From assembly GCA_045124315.1 (NCBI GenBank), contig JBGVLO010000009.1, forward strand, positions 8,748-72,747: 64,000 nucleotides of DNA, in the 5' to 3' direction. The position numbers were made by a program, and so were the translations under genes. Under the pieces are notes generated by a model. The model worked only from the letters and a program-made list of their open reading frames with translations, ran no database searches and was not told where the DNA came from. Positions 41,079 to 51,286 of this stretch are shown piece after piece; position 1 is the stretch's first letter, and each line of letters starts with the position of its first letter. The DNA is from CAG-411 sp045124315 (GTDB lineage Bacteria; Bacillota; Clostridia; Lachnospirales; Lachnospiraceae).

Positions 41079-42362
41079 TCAACTGTACGGTAACAATACC
41101 GTCACTTTCAATGATGGTTTTCCCTTCCATTCTATAATCTGTGCATAGATTTCCCCTTCCATCATTCCCACTAACTTTCTGCAGATAAACAATCCCAGGC
41201 CACTGCCTACCTTCCCTTCCGCATTGCTGCCCCGGAAGAAGCTGTCAAAAATATGCACCACTTCTCTCTCATCCAGATTGCAGCCTGTGTTGGTGACTGT
41301 GTAACAAAAATGCGACTCCTGCTTTTCTCCCACAAGCTCTATGGCATCTCCATCCCCGTATTTTAAAGCATTCTCTGTGATGTTCTGTAATACTTCGATC
41401 AACCGATCTTTGTCCGCTCGTATGAGACAATCCGTCTTTGCCGTACACTGAAAGTCAATGTGCATCTGTTTCGTTTTTTCCCTATAATACTGCTCCATTT
41501 CTTTCACAATCTGCTCAGTATACACCTCTCCCATTTCCACGGAAAACTCCATAAAATCCTCTCTTTGAGAATGAATAATAGACGAGATATACTCCCATAG
41601 TTCGTCTGCTTTTTTCAGGATACTTTCCGCCACATGACGTTTTTTTTCCTCATCTTTATATATATTCTTCTGTAATGCCTGGGCATTCAGATTTATAACG
41701 CTGAGAGGGGTTTTGATATCGTGAGTCAGCGACAAAAGAAACATTTTTCGTTCCTTTTCCAATGCCAGCTCCCTCTTTTTCCCATCTTCCAAATTCTGCC
41801 GCAGCATATCCAATCCCCAAAGAAGTCTGCCAAACAACTTGTGTTTATTCTCCTTTAGCGGCACTGTTAGATTTCCTTTTACCAGTTCATAAGGAAGGTC
41901 TGCAATTTGTTCCATGGGCTTTATAATTTCCTTCTGTATGTAGAGATACCAGCCTGCCATAACAAAAAACACAAGTAGAAAGCAGCCATTTACCCAAAAA
42001 AGTACACCTAGTATACTGTTTTCTTTTTCTTCATAAAAAATTTTGTAATAACCCTGCTCTGTAGTGTAAACGATTTGTTTTCTTTCTCTATTCTCATTTA
42101 GAAAATTCCGAATCTCTGTCTCACTTCTATCCACAGAAATACAGGCATATTCTTTAATCATGTCCCACTGTATATCAATATCAGTTGCCAGCTTCCCCTT
42201 TTCTTCTTCTGTCCTGTTAATCTGCGCTTCCAACCGATTGACTGATACCAAATACGAGTTATCTTCTTTCTGCTGATAATGATACAGTTTCCAGTTTACC
42301 ATACAAACCAAAAACAGATAGACAAGCAATACAAGAATTCCTTTTGTTCTTATGTTCTTCAA
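41079..42362 (-). CDS. Sensor histidine kinase
   Basis: This 427-residue protein has two transmembrane helices (about 8-25 and 128-148) around an extracellular loop of about 100 residues. A HAMP-like linker follows, then HisKA with LTHDIKTPLSVI (His about 216), an N box ITENALKYGD and the G box GSGLGLFICRKLV. It is the last gene of a four-gene minus-strand operon (permease, ATPase, regulator, kinase). Similar operons respond to antimicrobial peptides, but the sizeable external loop differs from the loop-less BceS type. Confidence 0.9.
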   Translation of the reverse strand: MKNIRTKGILVLLVYLFLVCMVNWKLYHYQQKEDNSYLVSVNRLEAQINRTEEEKGKLATDIDIQWDMIKEYACISVDRSETEIRNFLNENRERKQIVYTTEQGYYKIFYEEKENSILGVLFWVNGCFLLVFFVMAGWYLYIQKEIIKPMEQIADLPYELVKGNLTVPLKENKHKLFGRLLWGLDMLRQNLEDGKKRELALEKERKMFLLSLTHDIKTPLSVINLNAQALQKNIYKDEEKKRHVAESILKKADELWEYISSIIHSQREDFMEFSVEMGEVYTEQIVKEMEQYYREKTKQMHIDFQCTAKTDCLIRADKDRLIEVLQNITENALKYGDGDAIELVGEKQESHFCYTVTNTGCNLDEREVVHIFDSFFRGSNAEGKVGSGLGLFICRKLVGMMEGEIYAQIIEWKGKPSLKVTVLLPYS

Positions 42363-42388
42363 TCTCTTTTCTCCTCACGCCCCATGGA

Positions 42389-43051
42389 TCATTCCATTCG
42401 GTAGCCTTTTCCCCACACTGTAAGAATCCGCTTTGGATTTTCCGGATCCTCTTCAATCTTAGTACGCAGCCGCTTAATATGTACCGTTAATGTCTGCATT
42501 TCGCTGTCACTTGTATTTCCCCAAATCTGATGAAACAGCTCTTCCTTGGTCAATATACGATTTTTATTCTGCAACAAATACAAAAGAAGCTGGAACTCCT
42601 TTGAGGTACATTTCAACAATTGTCCATTGACCATAATGCTCTCATCGTTCTTATTTAGCCGAAGATTCCCATCTACAATTTCTTCCATTCCATATCTTCT
42701 TTTAAAAATCCCTTTGACCTTTGCCAGCAAAATATCAATATCATAAGGTTTCTCAATGTAATCATCGGCTCCAAGCATAAGTCCGTTTAGCTTATCCTCC
42801 TTAGTATCTTTTGCACTGACGATCAAAATAGGCACATTGTCATGCTCCCGTATTTTGTTACAAACCGCAAAACCATCCATCCCAGGAAGCATAATATCAA
42901 GGATCACCAGTTTTGCAGGTTCCTCCCCAAGAATTTCCAGAGCCTCCTCGCCAGAAAGGGCATGATATACATCATACCCTTCTGCTGTGAGAAAATCCGA
43001 CAATAGCATGCCAAGTTCCTCATTATCTTCCACTATTAAAATATCCGCCAT
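42389..43051 (-). CDS. OmpR-family response regulator
   Basis: This 220-residue protein has a receiver domain with DILIVEDNEEL, the phospho-acceptor Asp in VILDIMLPGMDG and Lys in VSAKDT. A winged-helix domain follows (LLLYLLQNKNRILTKEELF, TVHIKRLRTKIE). The start ATG 43051 lies one codon-length from the end of the ABC ATPase gene; an upstream in-frame ATG at 43078 lies inside that gene. Its target is likely the transporter operon itself. Confidence 0.92.
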   Translation of the reverse strand: MADILIVEDNEELGMLLSDFLTAEGYDVYHALSGEEALEILGEEPAKLVILDIMLPGMDGFAVCNKIREHDNVPILIVSAKDTKEDKLNGLMLGADDYIEKPYDIDILLAKVKGIFKRRYGMEEIVDGNLRLNKNDESIMVNGQLLKCTSKEFQLLLYLLQNKNRILTKEELFHQIWGNTSDSEMQTLTVHIKRLRTKIEEDPENPKRILTVWGKGYRME

Positions 43052-43053
43052 AC

Positions 43054-43818
43054 TTACCACTCCATATCGCTTAACCAAGCCGAAAGCACATGTTCTCTTG
43101 CCTTAGTCTCTTCCTTCTTTTTGTCTTTCAATGACAACTCTCCCTTTATATTGCCATCTTCAATATATAATATTCTACCACATTTTGATGCCACATGCAT
43201 ATCATGGGTAACCATAACAATCGTAGTTCCCTCTTCATTGATCTGTTCCATCATAGATAACACAGACTCTGAGGCACTGCGGTTTAGTGCCCCCGTTGGT
43301 TCATCTGCAAATACAATACTTGGACGATTAATAAGACTTCTACAAATGCAGGCTCTCTGAAGCTGCCCACCGGACACTTCTGAAATATTGTTATCGGCTA
43401 CATGCAGAATATCAAACTTTTTCATAAGCTGCTTTCCATACTCCAAAATTTCCTTTTTACTTCTGTCTTTTTCTTTGCTCTGGTAAGCTGGCAGTAAAAT
43501 ATTATCTAACACGGATAGATTATGTAACATCTGCATTTGCTGGAAAATAAATCCCATTTCGTTCAGACGGATTTTTGCCATTTCTTTATTTGGAAGAGAA
43601 GCAATCTGCTTTCCTCCCAAGTATACCTTTCCAGCAGTTGGCTGATCCATCCCGGACACACTGTATAACAATGTAGATTTTCCAGAACCGGAAGGCCCCA
43701 TAATCGCCACCATCTCTCCTTCTTCTACCATAAAATTCACATTTTTTAATACATTATTCTGTCTTTTATTTATCACATAAGTTTTACATAAATCTTCTAC
43801 TTTTAATGCTGTTGCCAT
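43054..43818 (-). CDS. ABC transporter ATPase of the MacB/BceA type
   Basis: This 254-residue protein has Walker A GPSGSGKST, Q-loop FIFQQMQML, signature VSGGQLQR and Walker B IVFADEPTGAL. The TYVINKRQNNVLKNVNF start is typical for ATPases working with FtsX-type permeases. The start is ATG 43818 behind AAAGG; TTG 43830 is an alternative. It is placed between the permease and the regulator genes. Confidence 0.93.
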   Translation of the reverse strand: MATALKVEDLCKTYVINKRQNNVLKNVNFMVEEGEMVAIMGPSGSGKSTLLYSVSGMDQPTAGKVYLGGKQIASLPNKEMAKIRLNEMGFIFQQMQMLHNLSVLDNILLPAYQSKEKDRSKKEILEYGKQLMKKFDILHVADNNISEVSGGQLQRACICRSLINRPSIVFADEPTGALNRSASESVLSMMEQINEEGTTIVMVTHDMHVASKCGRILYIEDGNIKGELSLKDKKKEETKAREHVLSAWLSDMEW

Positions 43819-43851
43819 ATCTTTTTCCAACCTTTCTATTGTTATTCATAA

Positions 43852-46206
43852 TTATTCTTTATTCATCGTCTGTACATCAATTTTTCGTATCTTTTGTGTT
43901 ACCAGGGTGCAAACCAGCAAAATTGCCACAAACATCACGATCGGATATAGGATGTAACCTTGCAGAATATCTAACTGGAAGTCAATTCTTGCACCCATAA
44001 ATTTGAATACCTGTCCACAAGTGAGCTGAGTAAACCATTCTCCCGTAAATACTCCAACCAAGATACCGAAAAACACCACAATTCCAATTCTTTTCATCTG
44101 CCATACAATAAGTGCATTGTCCGAAAATCCAATAGCCTTCATAGTAGCAATTTCTCTCTTTTCCCGAAGTAAAAACATTTTTTCCAGAAGCACAACCACT
44201 AATACATTTATGACCGTTACGAGGAAGAATAACACTCCTTTTAGTTCTCCAACCTGACTGACAGTACCTCCAAGCATCTCCTCAATATACTCTCCCATAG
44301 TAGATACTTTTGCATCCGGATACATTTTTTCTATCTTCTTTCTCACCTGCTCTTTTTCATCCTTTGACAGAGTATCTTTCATAGTAATTTCCATTCCCAG
44401 AGAACCATAACTACTGTTGTAGTTCACCTTTGCCTTCTCAGAAAAGCGAATGACCTCTCCCATATTATTCATACTCTGATAAAGAGCCGACACTATGTAT
44501 TCCTTTTCCTCTTCACTAGCAGTAACTATTACCTTATCTCCTACAGATACATTCATTTTACTTGCAATTCCATGGGCCATTGCAATCTCGTTTTCCTCTA
44601 TCGGTGCAGTTCCTTCCTCATACTGATAAACTTCTGCAGAACCACCTACGCTTTGCAGGCTCAATATCTTATAAGCCGCTTCTCCCTTTTCCACTTTCAC
44701 ATTGGAATTTAGTTCTAGACGCAAATCTTTCGTTTCAATGTTATTTACATTAAAAACTTCCTTTACCTGCTCTAAATATTCCTCTGCCTCTTCTATACTT
44801 TTCCAGGTCCCTGTGCTCTCATCCTCCATTACAAAATCTGATCTGACAAGCCCAAACCATACTGCAGTCCTATCCGACTGTAAGGTTGCCACTGTATTTA
44901 CCACCATAAGAAGAAGCCAGATTCCCATAAGACTTGTGAGAAATAATATCACATATCTTCTGCATTCACTAAAAATATCATTGAGTGCCATACTGCTTGT
45001 AGCGGACAATTTTCCTTTTGTAAGACCGATTTTTCCTGTCTTTGCAAAGCTCTCACCCTCCATACCGTCCCGAAGGGCTGTCATAGGGTTCATTTTTTTC
45101 ACTGGTTTGGTGCTAAGATAAGCAAACCCAACAACAATAGCAGCTACCAATACACTGACAAGCACATTCATTGCCACATTGGTTCCACTGTTTTCCACAA
45201 AAATATTCTGTGTCACGGAAGATAACATTTGTTTTCCAAAAGGCACACTACAAATACATCCTACTCCGGCACCCAAAACCGCAATTGCCACATATTTTAC
45301 AATATACAACCCACGAATTCCCGGTTCCGGAATACCGATCGCCTTCATCACACCAATCTGCTCATATTCTTCCTTCACAGTAAAGGAAATGGTAAACCGC
45401 AGCATGATCATTGTAATGCATACTAAACCAATACTTACCACTAACACGATCAACGCAATGACAATGTCTAACAAGTAGGTCACCTTAACAGTCGTCTTAT
45501 CACAGCCAAAGGACACAGCAAAGGACTGTTTTCCATAATCCGTCTGAAAAGTCTTTACATCATCACTATCCACATGATACATATTAGAAACCATTAAACT
45601 TCCCTGTTCTAGTGTATAGTAATCTTCCATTCCCACGAGGATACGCTTTGTTCCCATTAAATCCGAACCCATCAATGCGTCTTTTGCATAGCCTCCTATT
45701 TTTAGTTTCAGATAGGTATCCTCATCATATTTTACATAAATGGTATCTCCTATTTCTAAAGATAAATCCCTCGCCAATGCTCTGGATAAATACACTTCTC
45801 CTTTTTGGATTTCCTCTATCTTTTTATTGTCATCGTCAAAGAAATTTTGAGGAGAGCCTTCCACCCGATTGATGATACAAGTGTTACTGTAATCAAGATT
45901 ATCTCTATCTTCGTCCTGAAGCTTATCTGCCAACAGGAGTTCTTCCACCCGATAATCCGTTACATTGTCCTCTGTCTTCAGAAATTCTTTGATCTGCCGG
46001 TCATTTTCTTCCGAATTTCCAATAGCAAGCATAAAAAAATCACTAACATTTGCCTGCTCCAAATAATAATCAATTCCACTTATTACCACTGAAATATTCT
46101 GTACTGCCCCTGAAATAAAGGTAGTTGCAAGCACAACAAATATCAGAATAATAAAGTTCATCGATTTTTTTCTCTTTAAATCGTTTCCTAAAATTTTTCT
46201 AAACAT
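43852..46206 (-). CDS. FtsX-type ABC transporter permease
   Basis: This 784-residue protein has an N-terminal helix followed by an extracytoplasmic MacB-like region (about 45-250). Three helices follow (about 255-370), then a second helix and outside region (about 420-650) and three C-terminal helices. This is the two-module FtsX arrangement. Such transporters move no small solutes but act on peptides, lipids or signal partner kinases. It is the first gene of the operon, with AAAGGAAAA before the ATG. The substrate is unknown. Confidence 0.88.
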   Translation of the reverse strand: MFRKILGNDLKRKKSMNFIILIFVVLATTFISGAVQNISVVISGIDYYLEQANVSDFFMLAIGNSEENDRQIKEFLKTEDNVTDYRVEELLLADKLQDEDRDNLDYSNTCIINRVEGSPQNFFDDDNKKIEEIQKGEVYLSRALARDLSLEIGDTIYVKYDEDTYLKLKIGGYAKDALMGSDLMGTKRILVGMEDYYTLEQGSLMVSNMYHVDSDDVKTFQTDYGKQSFAVSFGCDKTTVKVTYLLDIVIALIVLVVSIGLVCITMIMLRFTISFTVKEEYEQIGVMKAIGIPEPGIRGLYIVKYVAIAVLGAGVGCICSVPFGKQMLSSVTQNIFVENSGTNVAMNVLVSVLVAAIVVGFAYLSTKPVKKMNPMTALRDGMEGESFAKTGKIGLTKGKLSATSSMALNDIFSECRRYVILFLTSLMGIWLLLMVVNTVATLQSDRTAVWFGLVRSDFVMEDESTGTWKSIEEAEEYLEQVKEVFNVNNIETKDLRLELNSNVKVEKGEAAYKILSLQSVGGSAEVYQYEEGTAPIEENEIAMAHGIASKMNVSVGDKVIVTASEEEKEYIVSALYQSMNNMGEVIRFSEKAKVNYNSSYGSLGMEITMKDTLSKDEKEQVRKKIEKMYPDAKVSTMGEYIEEMLGGTVSQVGELKGVLFFLVTVINVLVVVLLEKMFLLREKREIATMKAIGFSDNALIVWQMKRIGIVVFFGILVGVFTGEWFTQLTCGQVFKFMGARIDFQLDILQGYILYPIVMFVAILLVCTLVTQKIRKIDVQTMNKE

Positions 46207-46315
46207 AGCTTTTTCCTTTCATCTATTCACTTTTTCGTCAGCTGATGGGGTTAGTATAACATGGTAATTGTGAACTAATCCTTAAATAAAGAATAGAAAT
46301 ACAAATTTTGACATG

Positions 46316-46338
46316 CAAAAAGGGGCATTAATGCCCCT
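46316..46338 (-). terminator. yjdF terminator with the stop codon in its loop
   Basis: On the minus strand AAGGGGCAT and ATGCCCC pair, followed by TTTTTG. The yjdF stop codon TAA lies in the hairpin loop. Confidence 0.75.
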
Positions 46339-46744
46339 TATGCTTTTCCTTTTTCTTTTGCTGTTTCAGTTCAAACATTCGTATCTTTTCGGCCTCTTTT
46401 TTTTCTCGGTTTTTTAATTTACGTTTCTGTTTGTTCTGCTCCTGTTGCATTTTCAACGCTTGCTGTGATTTCGTACCGATACCATTTTCCTGCATCTGCT
46501 TCTTCGCATCACGCTGCATCCTCTTAGGATTTCTTTTTTTCTCTTTTACAACAGTTTCCACAGCCGGACTAAATTGTAGGCTATAATAGTACTTTTTAAT
46601 ATACTCTTGCACCTCATACTCCTTCGGTTCTGCACCAAACGTCACTTTCATTACTAAGAGTTTTCCATCTTCAATCTGTTCAAAAACACCCACCCAAAAT
46701 GGATCTTCAAAAAATACTGTTAGCTTACCACTTACTTTGTCCAT
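46328..46744 (-). CDS. yjdF: YjdF-family (DUF2992) protein
   Basis: This 138-residue protein starts MDKVSGKLTVFFEDPFW, matching the YjdF family. A helical, extremely Lys/Gln/Glu-rich tail (about 80-138) suggests a coiled or RNA-binding extension. The family is tied to the yjdF riboswitch, which responds to azaaromatic compounds, so a role in handling such compounds is likely but the reaction is not known. The start is ATG 46744 behind GGAGGG; a longer frame to 46774 lacks support. Confidence 0.85.
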   Translation of the reverse strand: MDKVSGKLTVFFEDPFWVGVFEQIEDGKLLVMKVTFGAEPKEYEVQEYIKKYYYSLQFSPAVETVVKEKKRNPKRMQRDAKKQMQENGIGTKSQQALKMQQEQNKQKRKLKNREKKEAEKIRMFELKQQKKKEKHKGH

Positions 46745-46770
46745 GACAATCCCTCCTAAATAATTGATAA

Positions 46771-46883
46771 GCAAAGAATGGACAACCCGGAGGGGCAGGT
46801 TACTTACCCTACAGAATATAGGACGGCTGGGCTACCTACCAGCTCTAGCACATTTGTAATGCACATTGCGTTTTTATCTTTGC
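46771..46883 (-). ncRNA. Probable yjdF riboswitch
   Basis: On the minus strand GCAAAG (46883-46878) pairs with CTTTGC (46776-46771) as an outer stem around a folded region containing GAGCTGGTAGGTAGCCCAGC and AACCTGCCCCTCCGGGTT (both read minus). It ends about 27 bases before the yjdF start. Size, position and the gene controlled fit the yjdF RNA; the call is from context and structure, not a model search. Confidence 0.75.
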
Positions 46884-47045
46884 ATATATAATCAAGCCAT
46901 ATGGCAGGATTAATCTATCACCACTCTCTTTCATTGTATCAAATCTATTATCATGAAACAAGAAACTTTCTGATTATATAAAGTTGAAAGAACCTTTTCA
47001 TTCCTGTATGATAAAATACGAAGAACAAAAGAAGGGAGGCTTTTT

Positions 47046-47837
47046 ATGTTTCACATACATACAAGCAGATGCGGTCACGCAGTGGGTAGAGATGAAGAAT
47101 ATATTGAACGAGCCATAGCACTTGGAGCAAAACGGATTATTTTTACAGATCATACACCTTTCCCGGAAGATGTATTCCCAGATTTAGTATGTCGAATGGG
47201 AATATCTGTATTACCGGAATATATTGAAACTATGAAACAGCTAAAAAAGACCTACGAGAATGAAATTGAGGTCGTGTATGGTTTAGAGATTGAATGGCTA
47301 GACCGTTATAGAGAGTTCTACGAAGAACTTAGCAAACAAACGGATATTTTAATCGTAGGCGAGCACATCATGGAAGATAGTCATGGAGAAATCCAGTATC
47401 CTTCTGGCTTTACAGATACCAGGTATTTTAAAGATTATGCAGAAAACATAAAAGCTGCAGCTCTATCTGGACTTGTGTATGCCATTGCCCATCCGGACCG
47501 TATCTTTTTAAAAGGCTTACAAAGAAGTGGTCAGACATGGAACAATGACTGCGAGGAATGTGTAGAAATCATGCTTTCCGGCATACAGCAGGCAATTAGC
47601 GAAGGAAAGCTAAAATATGTGGAATTAAATGCCGGATCCTTCCGAAAATTAAAGACTGCATATGACCCTGAAATACACACCTATCCAAATAAAAGAATGT
47701 GGAAGGCTTTTGTGGATGCTAAGCTACCAATTGTAATCGGCCAAGATGCTCACGCGCCAGAGGAAATGATGGACATCGGATATGATCGAGCCCAAGAATT
47801 CCTGGCTGATTTAGGCGGAAAGGCTGAAAACATATAG
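47046..47837 (+). CDS. PHP-domain phosphatase, histidinol-phosphatase type
   Basis: This 263-residue protein has PHP metal motifs HIHTSRCGH (about 3-11), FTDHTPFPED, GLEIEW, GEH, AHPDR and QDAH. The order matches HisK-type histidinol phosphate phosphatases. No other his gene is nearby, so another phosphoester substrate is possible. AAGGGAGG precedes the start, and a strong terminator follows at 47985. Confidence 0.82.
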   Translation: MFHIHTSRCGHAVGRDEEYIERAIALGAKRIIFTDHTPFPEDVFPDLVCRMGISVLPEYIETMKQLKKTYENEIEVVYGLEIEWLDRYREFYEELSKQTDILIVGEHIMEDSHGEIQYPSGFTDTRYFKDYAENIKAAALSGLVYAIAHPDRIFLKGLQRSGQTWNNDCEECVEIMLSGIQQAISEGKLKYVELNAGSFRKLKTAYDPEIHTYPNKRMWKAFVDAKLPIVIGQDAHAPEEMMDIGYDRAQEFLADLGGKAENI

Positions 47838-47984
47838 TTTTTCTCATATCTATCTAAACACATTGATACAACAAAATTGGATTATTATTCGTCAATTAGA
47901 TGAAATATCAAAAAAACCTGACAAATAATGTTTGATTGGATGAAAGCTACTGCATATAGGAGACAAACCTTCCTATAGAGTAAA

Positions 47985-48027
47985 ATAGAGGGTACAACCA
48001 CTGGAATAGTAAGGTTGTACCCTCTAT
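47985..48027 (+). terminator. Terminator between the PHP and glucosidase genes
   Basis: AGAGGGTACAACC and GGTTGTACCCTCT form a perfect 13-bp stem. The right arm ends in ATTG rather than a long T run; it could act on both convergent transcripts. Confidence 0.65.
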
Positions 48028-48089
48028 TGTATACCCGAATTTCAATAATGTAATCGAATTCTCTGACTTTGATTTATCTCACCAATATA

Positions 48090-49769
48090 CTAACCGTTAT
48101 ATCGATACACTCTCGCCTCATATGGCTGCAACATTACCTCATCATTCTTTGCATAATTGGTAATAAGCAACTGTGCATTTGATGGAATCTGCGCCTTAAC
48201 AACCTCTGGAATGCTGCAATTCTGTTGGCTAAAATTACACAAAACCATTAAGCGATCCTGTCCAAGAGATCTTTTGTAAATAAATAATTCCTCGCTCTCT
48301 GGAACAAGTAACTCATAATCTCCATACACAACAATCTCGTTTTCGTGACGAAGCTGGATTAATATTTTGTAATAAGAAAAAACAGAGTCTGGATTTCCAA
48401 CTTGTTGTTTTGCATTTACCGTCTGGTAATTGCTATTTACCTTAATCCAAGGAGTTCCAGTGGTAAATCCGGCATTTTTGCTATCATCCCACTGCATTGG
48501 AGTTCTTGCATTATCTCTGCTAACACACTTTAAATACCCCATCATCATATCATGGGAAACACCATTCTTCTCTGTGAGATCTCTATAAGCATTCAAACTT
48601 TCAATATCACGATAATCTTTCAAATCATCAAAATTTGCGTTGCACATACCAAGTTCTTCCCCTTGATACACATAAGGAGTTCCCTGCATCATATGGATAC
48701 AAGTTGCAAGCATTTTCGCTGATATTTCTCGATATTCCTCACTATCATTTCCAAATTTTGATACGCAACGTGGCTGGTCATGATTAGACAGGAATAAACT
48801 ATTCCAGCCTTTTCCCTTCAATCCGGTCTGCCATTTTGACAAGATGGCTTTCCACTCCGGCAAAGGCATTTTGTCCCCGTCCCATTTTCCAAACTTATTA
48901 TTTTCTCCATATCCTTCTCCAATATGTTCAAACTGAAAGACCATATTAAGTTCTGTATCATCACTATTGGCGTATTTCTTTGCCTCGTCCAAGGTAACAC
49001 CGGCAGCCTCTCCTACTGTGATCAAATCGTATTTGGAAAGTACCTTCTGATTCATTTCCTGCAAATATTCGTGCACATGTGGACCATTGACACATCCCCA
49101 ATCACCATATCCACTTTCCCCTACTTCTCCGTCCGGCAATCCCTCCGGTTTGGAAATAAGACTGATTACATCCATACGGAACCCATCCACACCTTTTTCA
49201 CACCACCAGTTCATCATATCATAAACATGCTCACGAACAGTAGGATTATCCCAATTTAAATCTGGCTGTTTTTGTGAAAATAAGTGTAGAAAATACATAT
49301 CTGTCTGAGGATCGTATTTCCATGCAGAACCACCAAAGCAAGAGCCCCAATTATTCGGTTCTTTGCCATCCTCTTTTCCTTTTCTCCAAATGTAGAAATC
49401 ACGATATGGATTGTCTTCACTCTTACGACTCTCCACAAACCATGCATGCTCATCCGATGTATGATTCACCACAAGATCCATCATGATCTTAATACCATTT
49501 TCATGGGCAACTTCCAATAAACGGTCAAAATCCTCCATCGTTCCAAACTCAGCCATGATCGCCTGATAATCACTAATATCATACCCATTATCATCATTTG
49601 GGGACTGATAGACCGGCGAAATCCAGATTACATCGATCCCAAGCTCTTTTAAATATCCAAGCTTTTCCGTAATACCATTGATATCCCCAATTCCATCTCC
49701 GTTTGAGTCCATAAAACTTCTCGGATAAATCTGATACACTACTGCTTCTTTCCACCATGTCTTTTCCAT
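48090..49769 (-). CDS. GH13 alpha-glucosidase (oligo-1,6-glucosidase type)
   Basis: This 559-residue cytoplasmic enzyme has the GH13 regions MMDLVVNHTSDEH, GFRMDVIS (nucleophile Asp), TVGEAAG (acid/base Glu) and FLSNHDQPR. The start EKTWWKEAVVYQIYPRSF and Val after the first Asp region match the GH13_31 group of oligo-1,6-glucosidases and sucrose or isomaltose hydrolases. The exact sugar cannot be told. A LacI-type regulator is encoded 186 bases upstream on the same strand. GGAGGG precedes the ATG. Confidence 0.9.
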   Translation of the reverse strand: MEKTWWKEAVVYQIYPRSFMDSNGDGIGDINGITEKLGYLKELGIDVIWISPVYQSPNDDNGYDISDYQAIMAEFGTMEDFDRLLEVAHENGIKIMMDLVVNHTSDEHAWFVESRKSEDNPYRDFYIWRKGKEDGKEPNNWGSCFGGSAWKYDPQTDMYFLHLFSQKQPDLNWDNPTVREHVYDMMNWWCEKGVDGFRMDVISLISKPEGLPDGEVGESGYGDWGCVNGPHVHEYLQEMNQKVLSKYDLITVGEAAGVTLDEAKKYANSDDTELNMVFQFEHIGEGYGENNKFGKWDGDKMPLPEWKAILSKWQTGLKGKGWNSLFLSNHDQPRCVSKFGNDSEEYREISAKMLATCIHMMQGTPYVYQGEELGMCNANFDDLKDYRDIESLNAYRDLTEKNGVSHDMMMGYLKCVSRDNARTPMQWDDSKNAGFTTGTPWIKVNSNYQTVNAKQQVGNPDSVFSYYKILIQLRHENEIVVYGDYELLVPESEELFIYKRSLGQDRLMVLCNFSQQNCSIPEVVKAQIPSNAQLLITNYAKNDEVMLQPYEARVYRYNG

Positions 49770-49794
49770 ATTGCAAACCCTCCTATAAACTTTA

Positions 49795-49825
49795 ATATGA
49801 TACCAGGGTCAAAAGATCGGAACCC
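49795..49825. repeat. Dispersed 31-base repeat, copy 1
   Basis: ATATGATACCAGGG and TCAAAAG, ending GGAACCC, occur here between the glucosidase and LacI genes. The other strand at 56548-56578 carries a copy with two differences. Confidence 0.75.
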
Positions 49826-49955
49826 AGTATCTTAATATTTGAATTATTGTTTCACTTTACCTATAACCCTATATCTACAAAATAACACGGTACATAACCC
49901 TGTGTCAAAGGTTAATCGCATAACCATCATAATTTACAACAGCAAAACAATATTT

Positions 49956-50996
49956 TTAGTCATTCTGTACACATTTTGACACAGAATCCCGCTCTACTAA
50001 TTTCACAGGAATAATCCAACGGTCATTTTCTGTAACCTCCGTTGCTTCCCCCTCCTGGTCCATAGATATCAATGCTTCTACTGCCAATTTCGCCTTATGT
50101 CCGATATTCTGACTCATAGTCGTTAATCTTGGCCTGGCAAGTTTCGCATAAATCAAATCATCGAAACCTGATATAGACAAATCCTCTGGGATTCGAAGCC
50201 CTTTGCTTTGCAAAAAAGCACTAACCTCTAATGCATGAAAATCAGAAGCTACAAATAATGCTGTATATCCTTTCCATTTTGACAACATTCGTTCCCATTC
50301 CAGATTACGCACCAACTCACTGGAAGAAAACACAAAATGATCCCCTTCGCTAACTGGAAGCTCCGCCTCCTTCATTGCCTGTTGTAGACCCCTCCATCGA
50401 TAATGATCCACCCCCTTATCATTATCTGCAAGCATGGCAATTTTCTTATGTCCTTTTTGGATCAAATATTTCCCCATCTCATATCCGCCCCCAAAATCAT
50501 CCGTTGATATATTAATAAATTTGGATTCTCGATTCACATATGAATCAATGGATACAATACCTCTGTGATATTTTTCACACAAATTTTTCAATTCCTTTTT
50601 CATCATATTACATACAATCAATCCTTCTAGATTCCATGCCATTGCCTGACGAACAATCTCATCCACTGTCTGCTGTGCAATAAGGTACATATAACAATTT
50701 CTTGCACGAATTTCATGCTCCAGATTTCCCACAAGCGCACTAAAATATGGATCCTCCAAAGTAATCTGATTTCCTCCTTTATCGGGCAAAACCACACCTA
50801 TCATATTTGAGCTTGTCCGGGCCAGCATTATGGCAGAGCGATTGCGAATATACCCCATTTCGTCCAATGCATTTAACACCTTTTCGCGAACCACATCAGA
50901 TACCCGTTGGTCTTTTCCATTGATCACATTGGAAACGGTTGCAGTACTTACTCCAACTGCTTCTGCTACATCTTTTATGCGTATCATCTTTGCCAT
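49956..50996 (-). CDS. LacI-family transcriptional regulator
   Basis: This 346-residue protein has an N-terminal LacI helix-turn-helix (IKDVAEAVGVSTATVSNVIN, about 6-25) with the hinge region, then a periplasmic-binding-type sensor domain. That domain ends in GFDDLIYAKLARPRLTTMSQ. It likely controls the glucosidase gene downstream in response to an alpha-glucoside. Because the genes are co-oriented, one operator may act on the 187-base gap before the glucosidase. Confidence 0.9.
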   Translation of the reverse strand: MAKMIRIKDVAEAVGVSTATVSNVINGKDQRVSDVVREKVLNALDEMGYIRNRSAIMLARTSSNMIGVVLPDKGGNQITLEDPYFSALVGNLEHEIRARNCYMYLIAQQTVDEIVRQAMAWNLEGLIVCNMMKKELKNLCEKYHRGIVSIDSYVNRESKFINISTDDFGGGYEMGKYLIQKGHKKIAMLADNDKGVDHYRWRGLQQAMKEAELPVSEGDHFVFSSSELVRNLEWERMLSKWKGYTALFVASDFHALEVSAFLQSKGLRIPEDLSISGFDDLIYAKLARPRLTTMSQNIGHKAKLAVEALISMDQEGEATEVTENDRWIIPVKLVERDSVSKCVQND

Positions 50997-51286
50997 CCGT
51001 TTTCCCCCTTTTTACATCCTTTCCTAGTTCTATATTACTAACAGTATACTATAAAATGTTACAAATCACCAACCTATATACAACTTAACCAGTGTCAAAC
51101 AATCGTTTTTATTTTTCACATCACAGGAGCTTGTCCGAAGTTCTTTACCAAGCTCCTGGTAACTGTTCCGAGAGTGCAATTCGAAAAATACCAGATATAC
51201 GAAAAACCCCCTTTACTACTAATTTCATTTTTGGTAAAATATAGGAATAAAGGGTATTTAGCACCAATACTGAGAGGGGGATAAAA

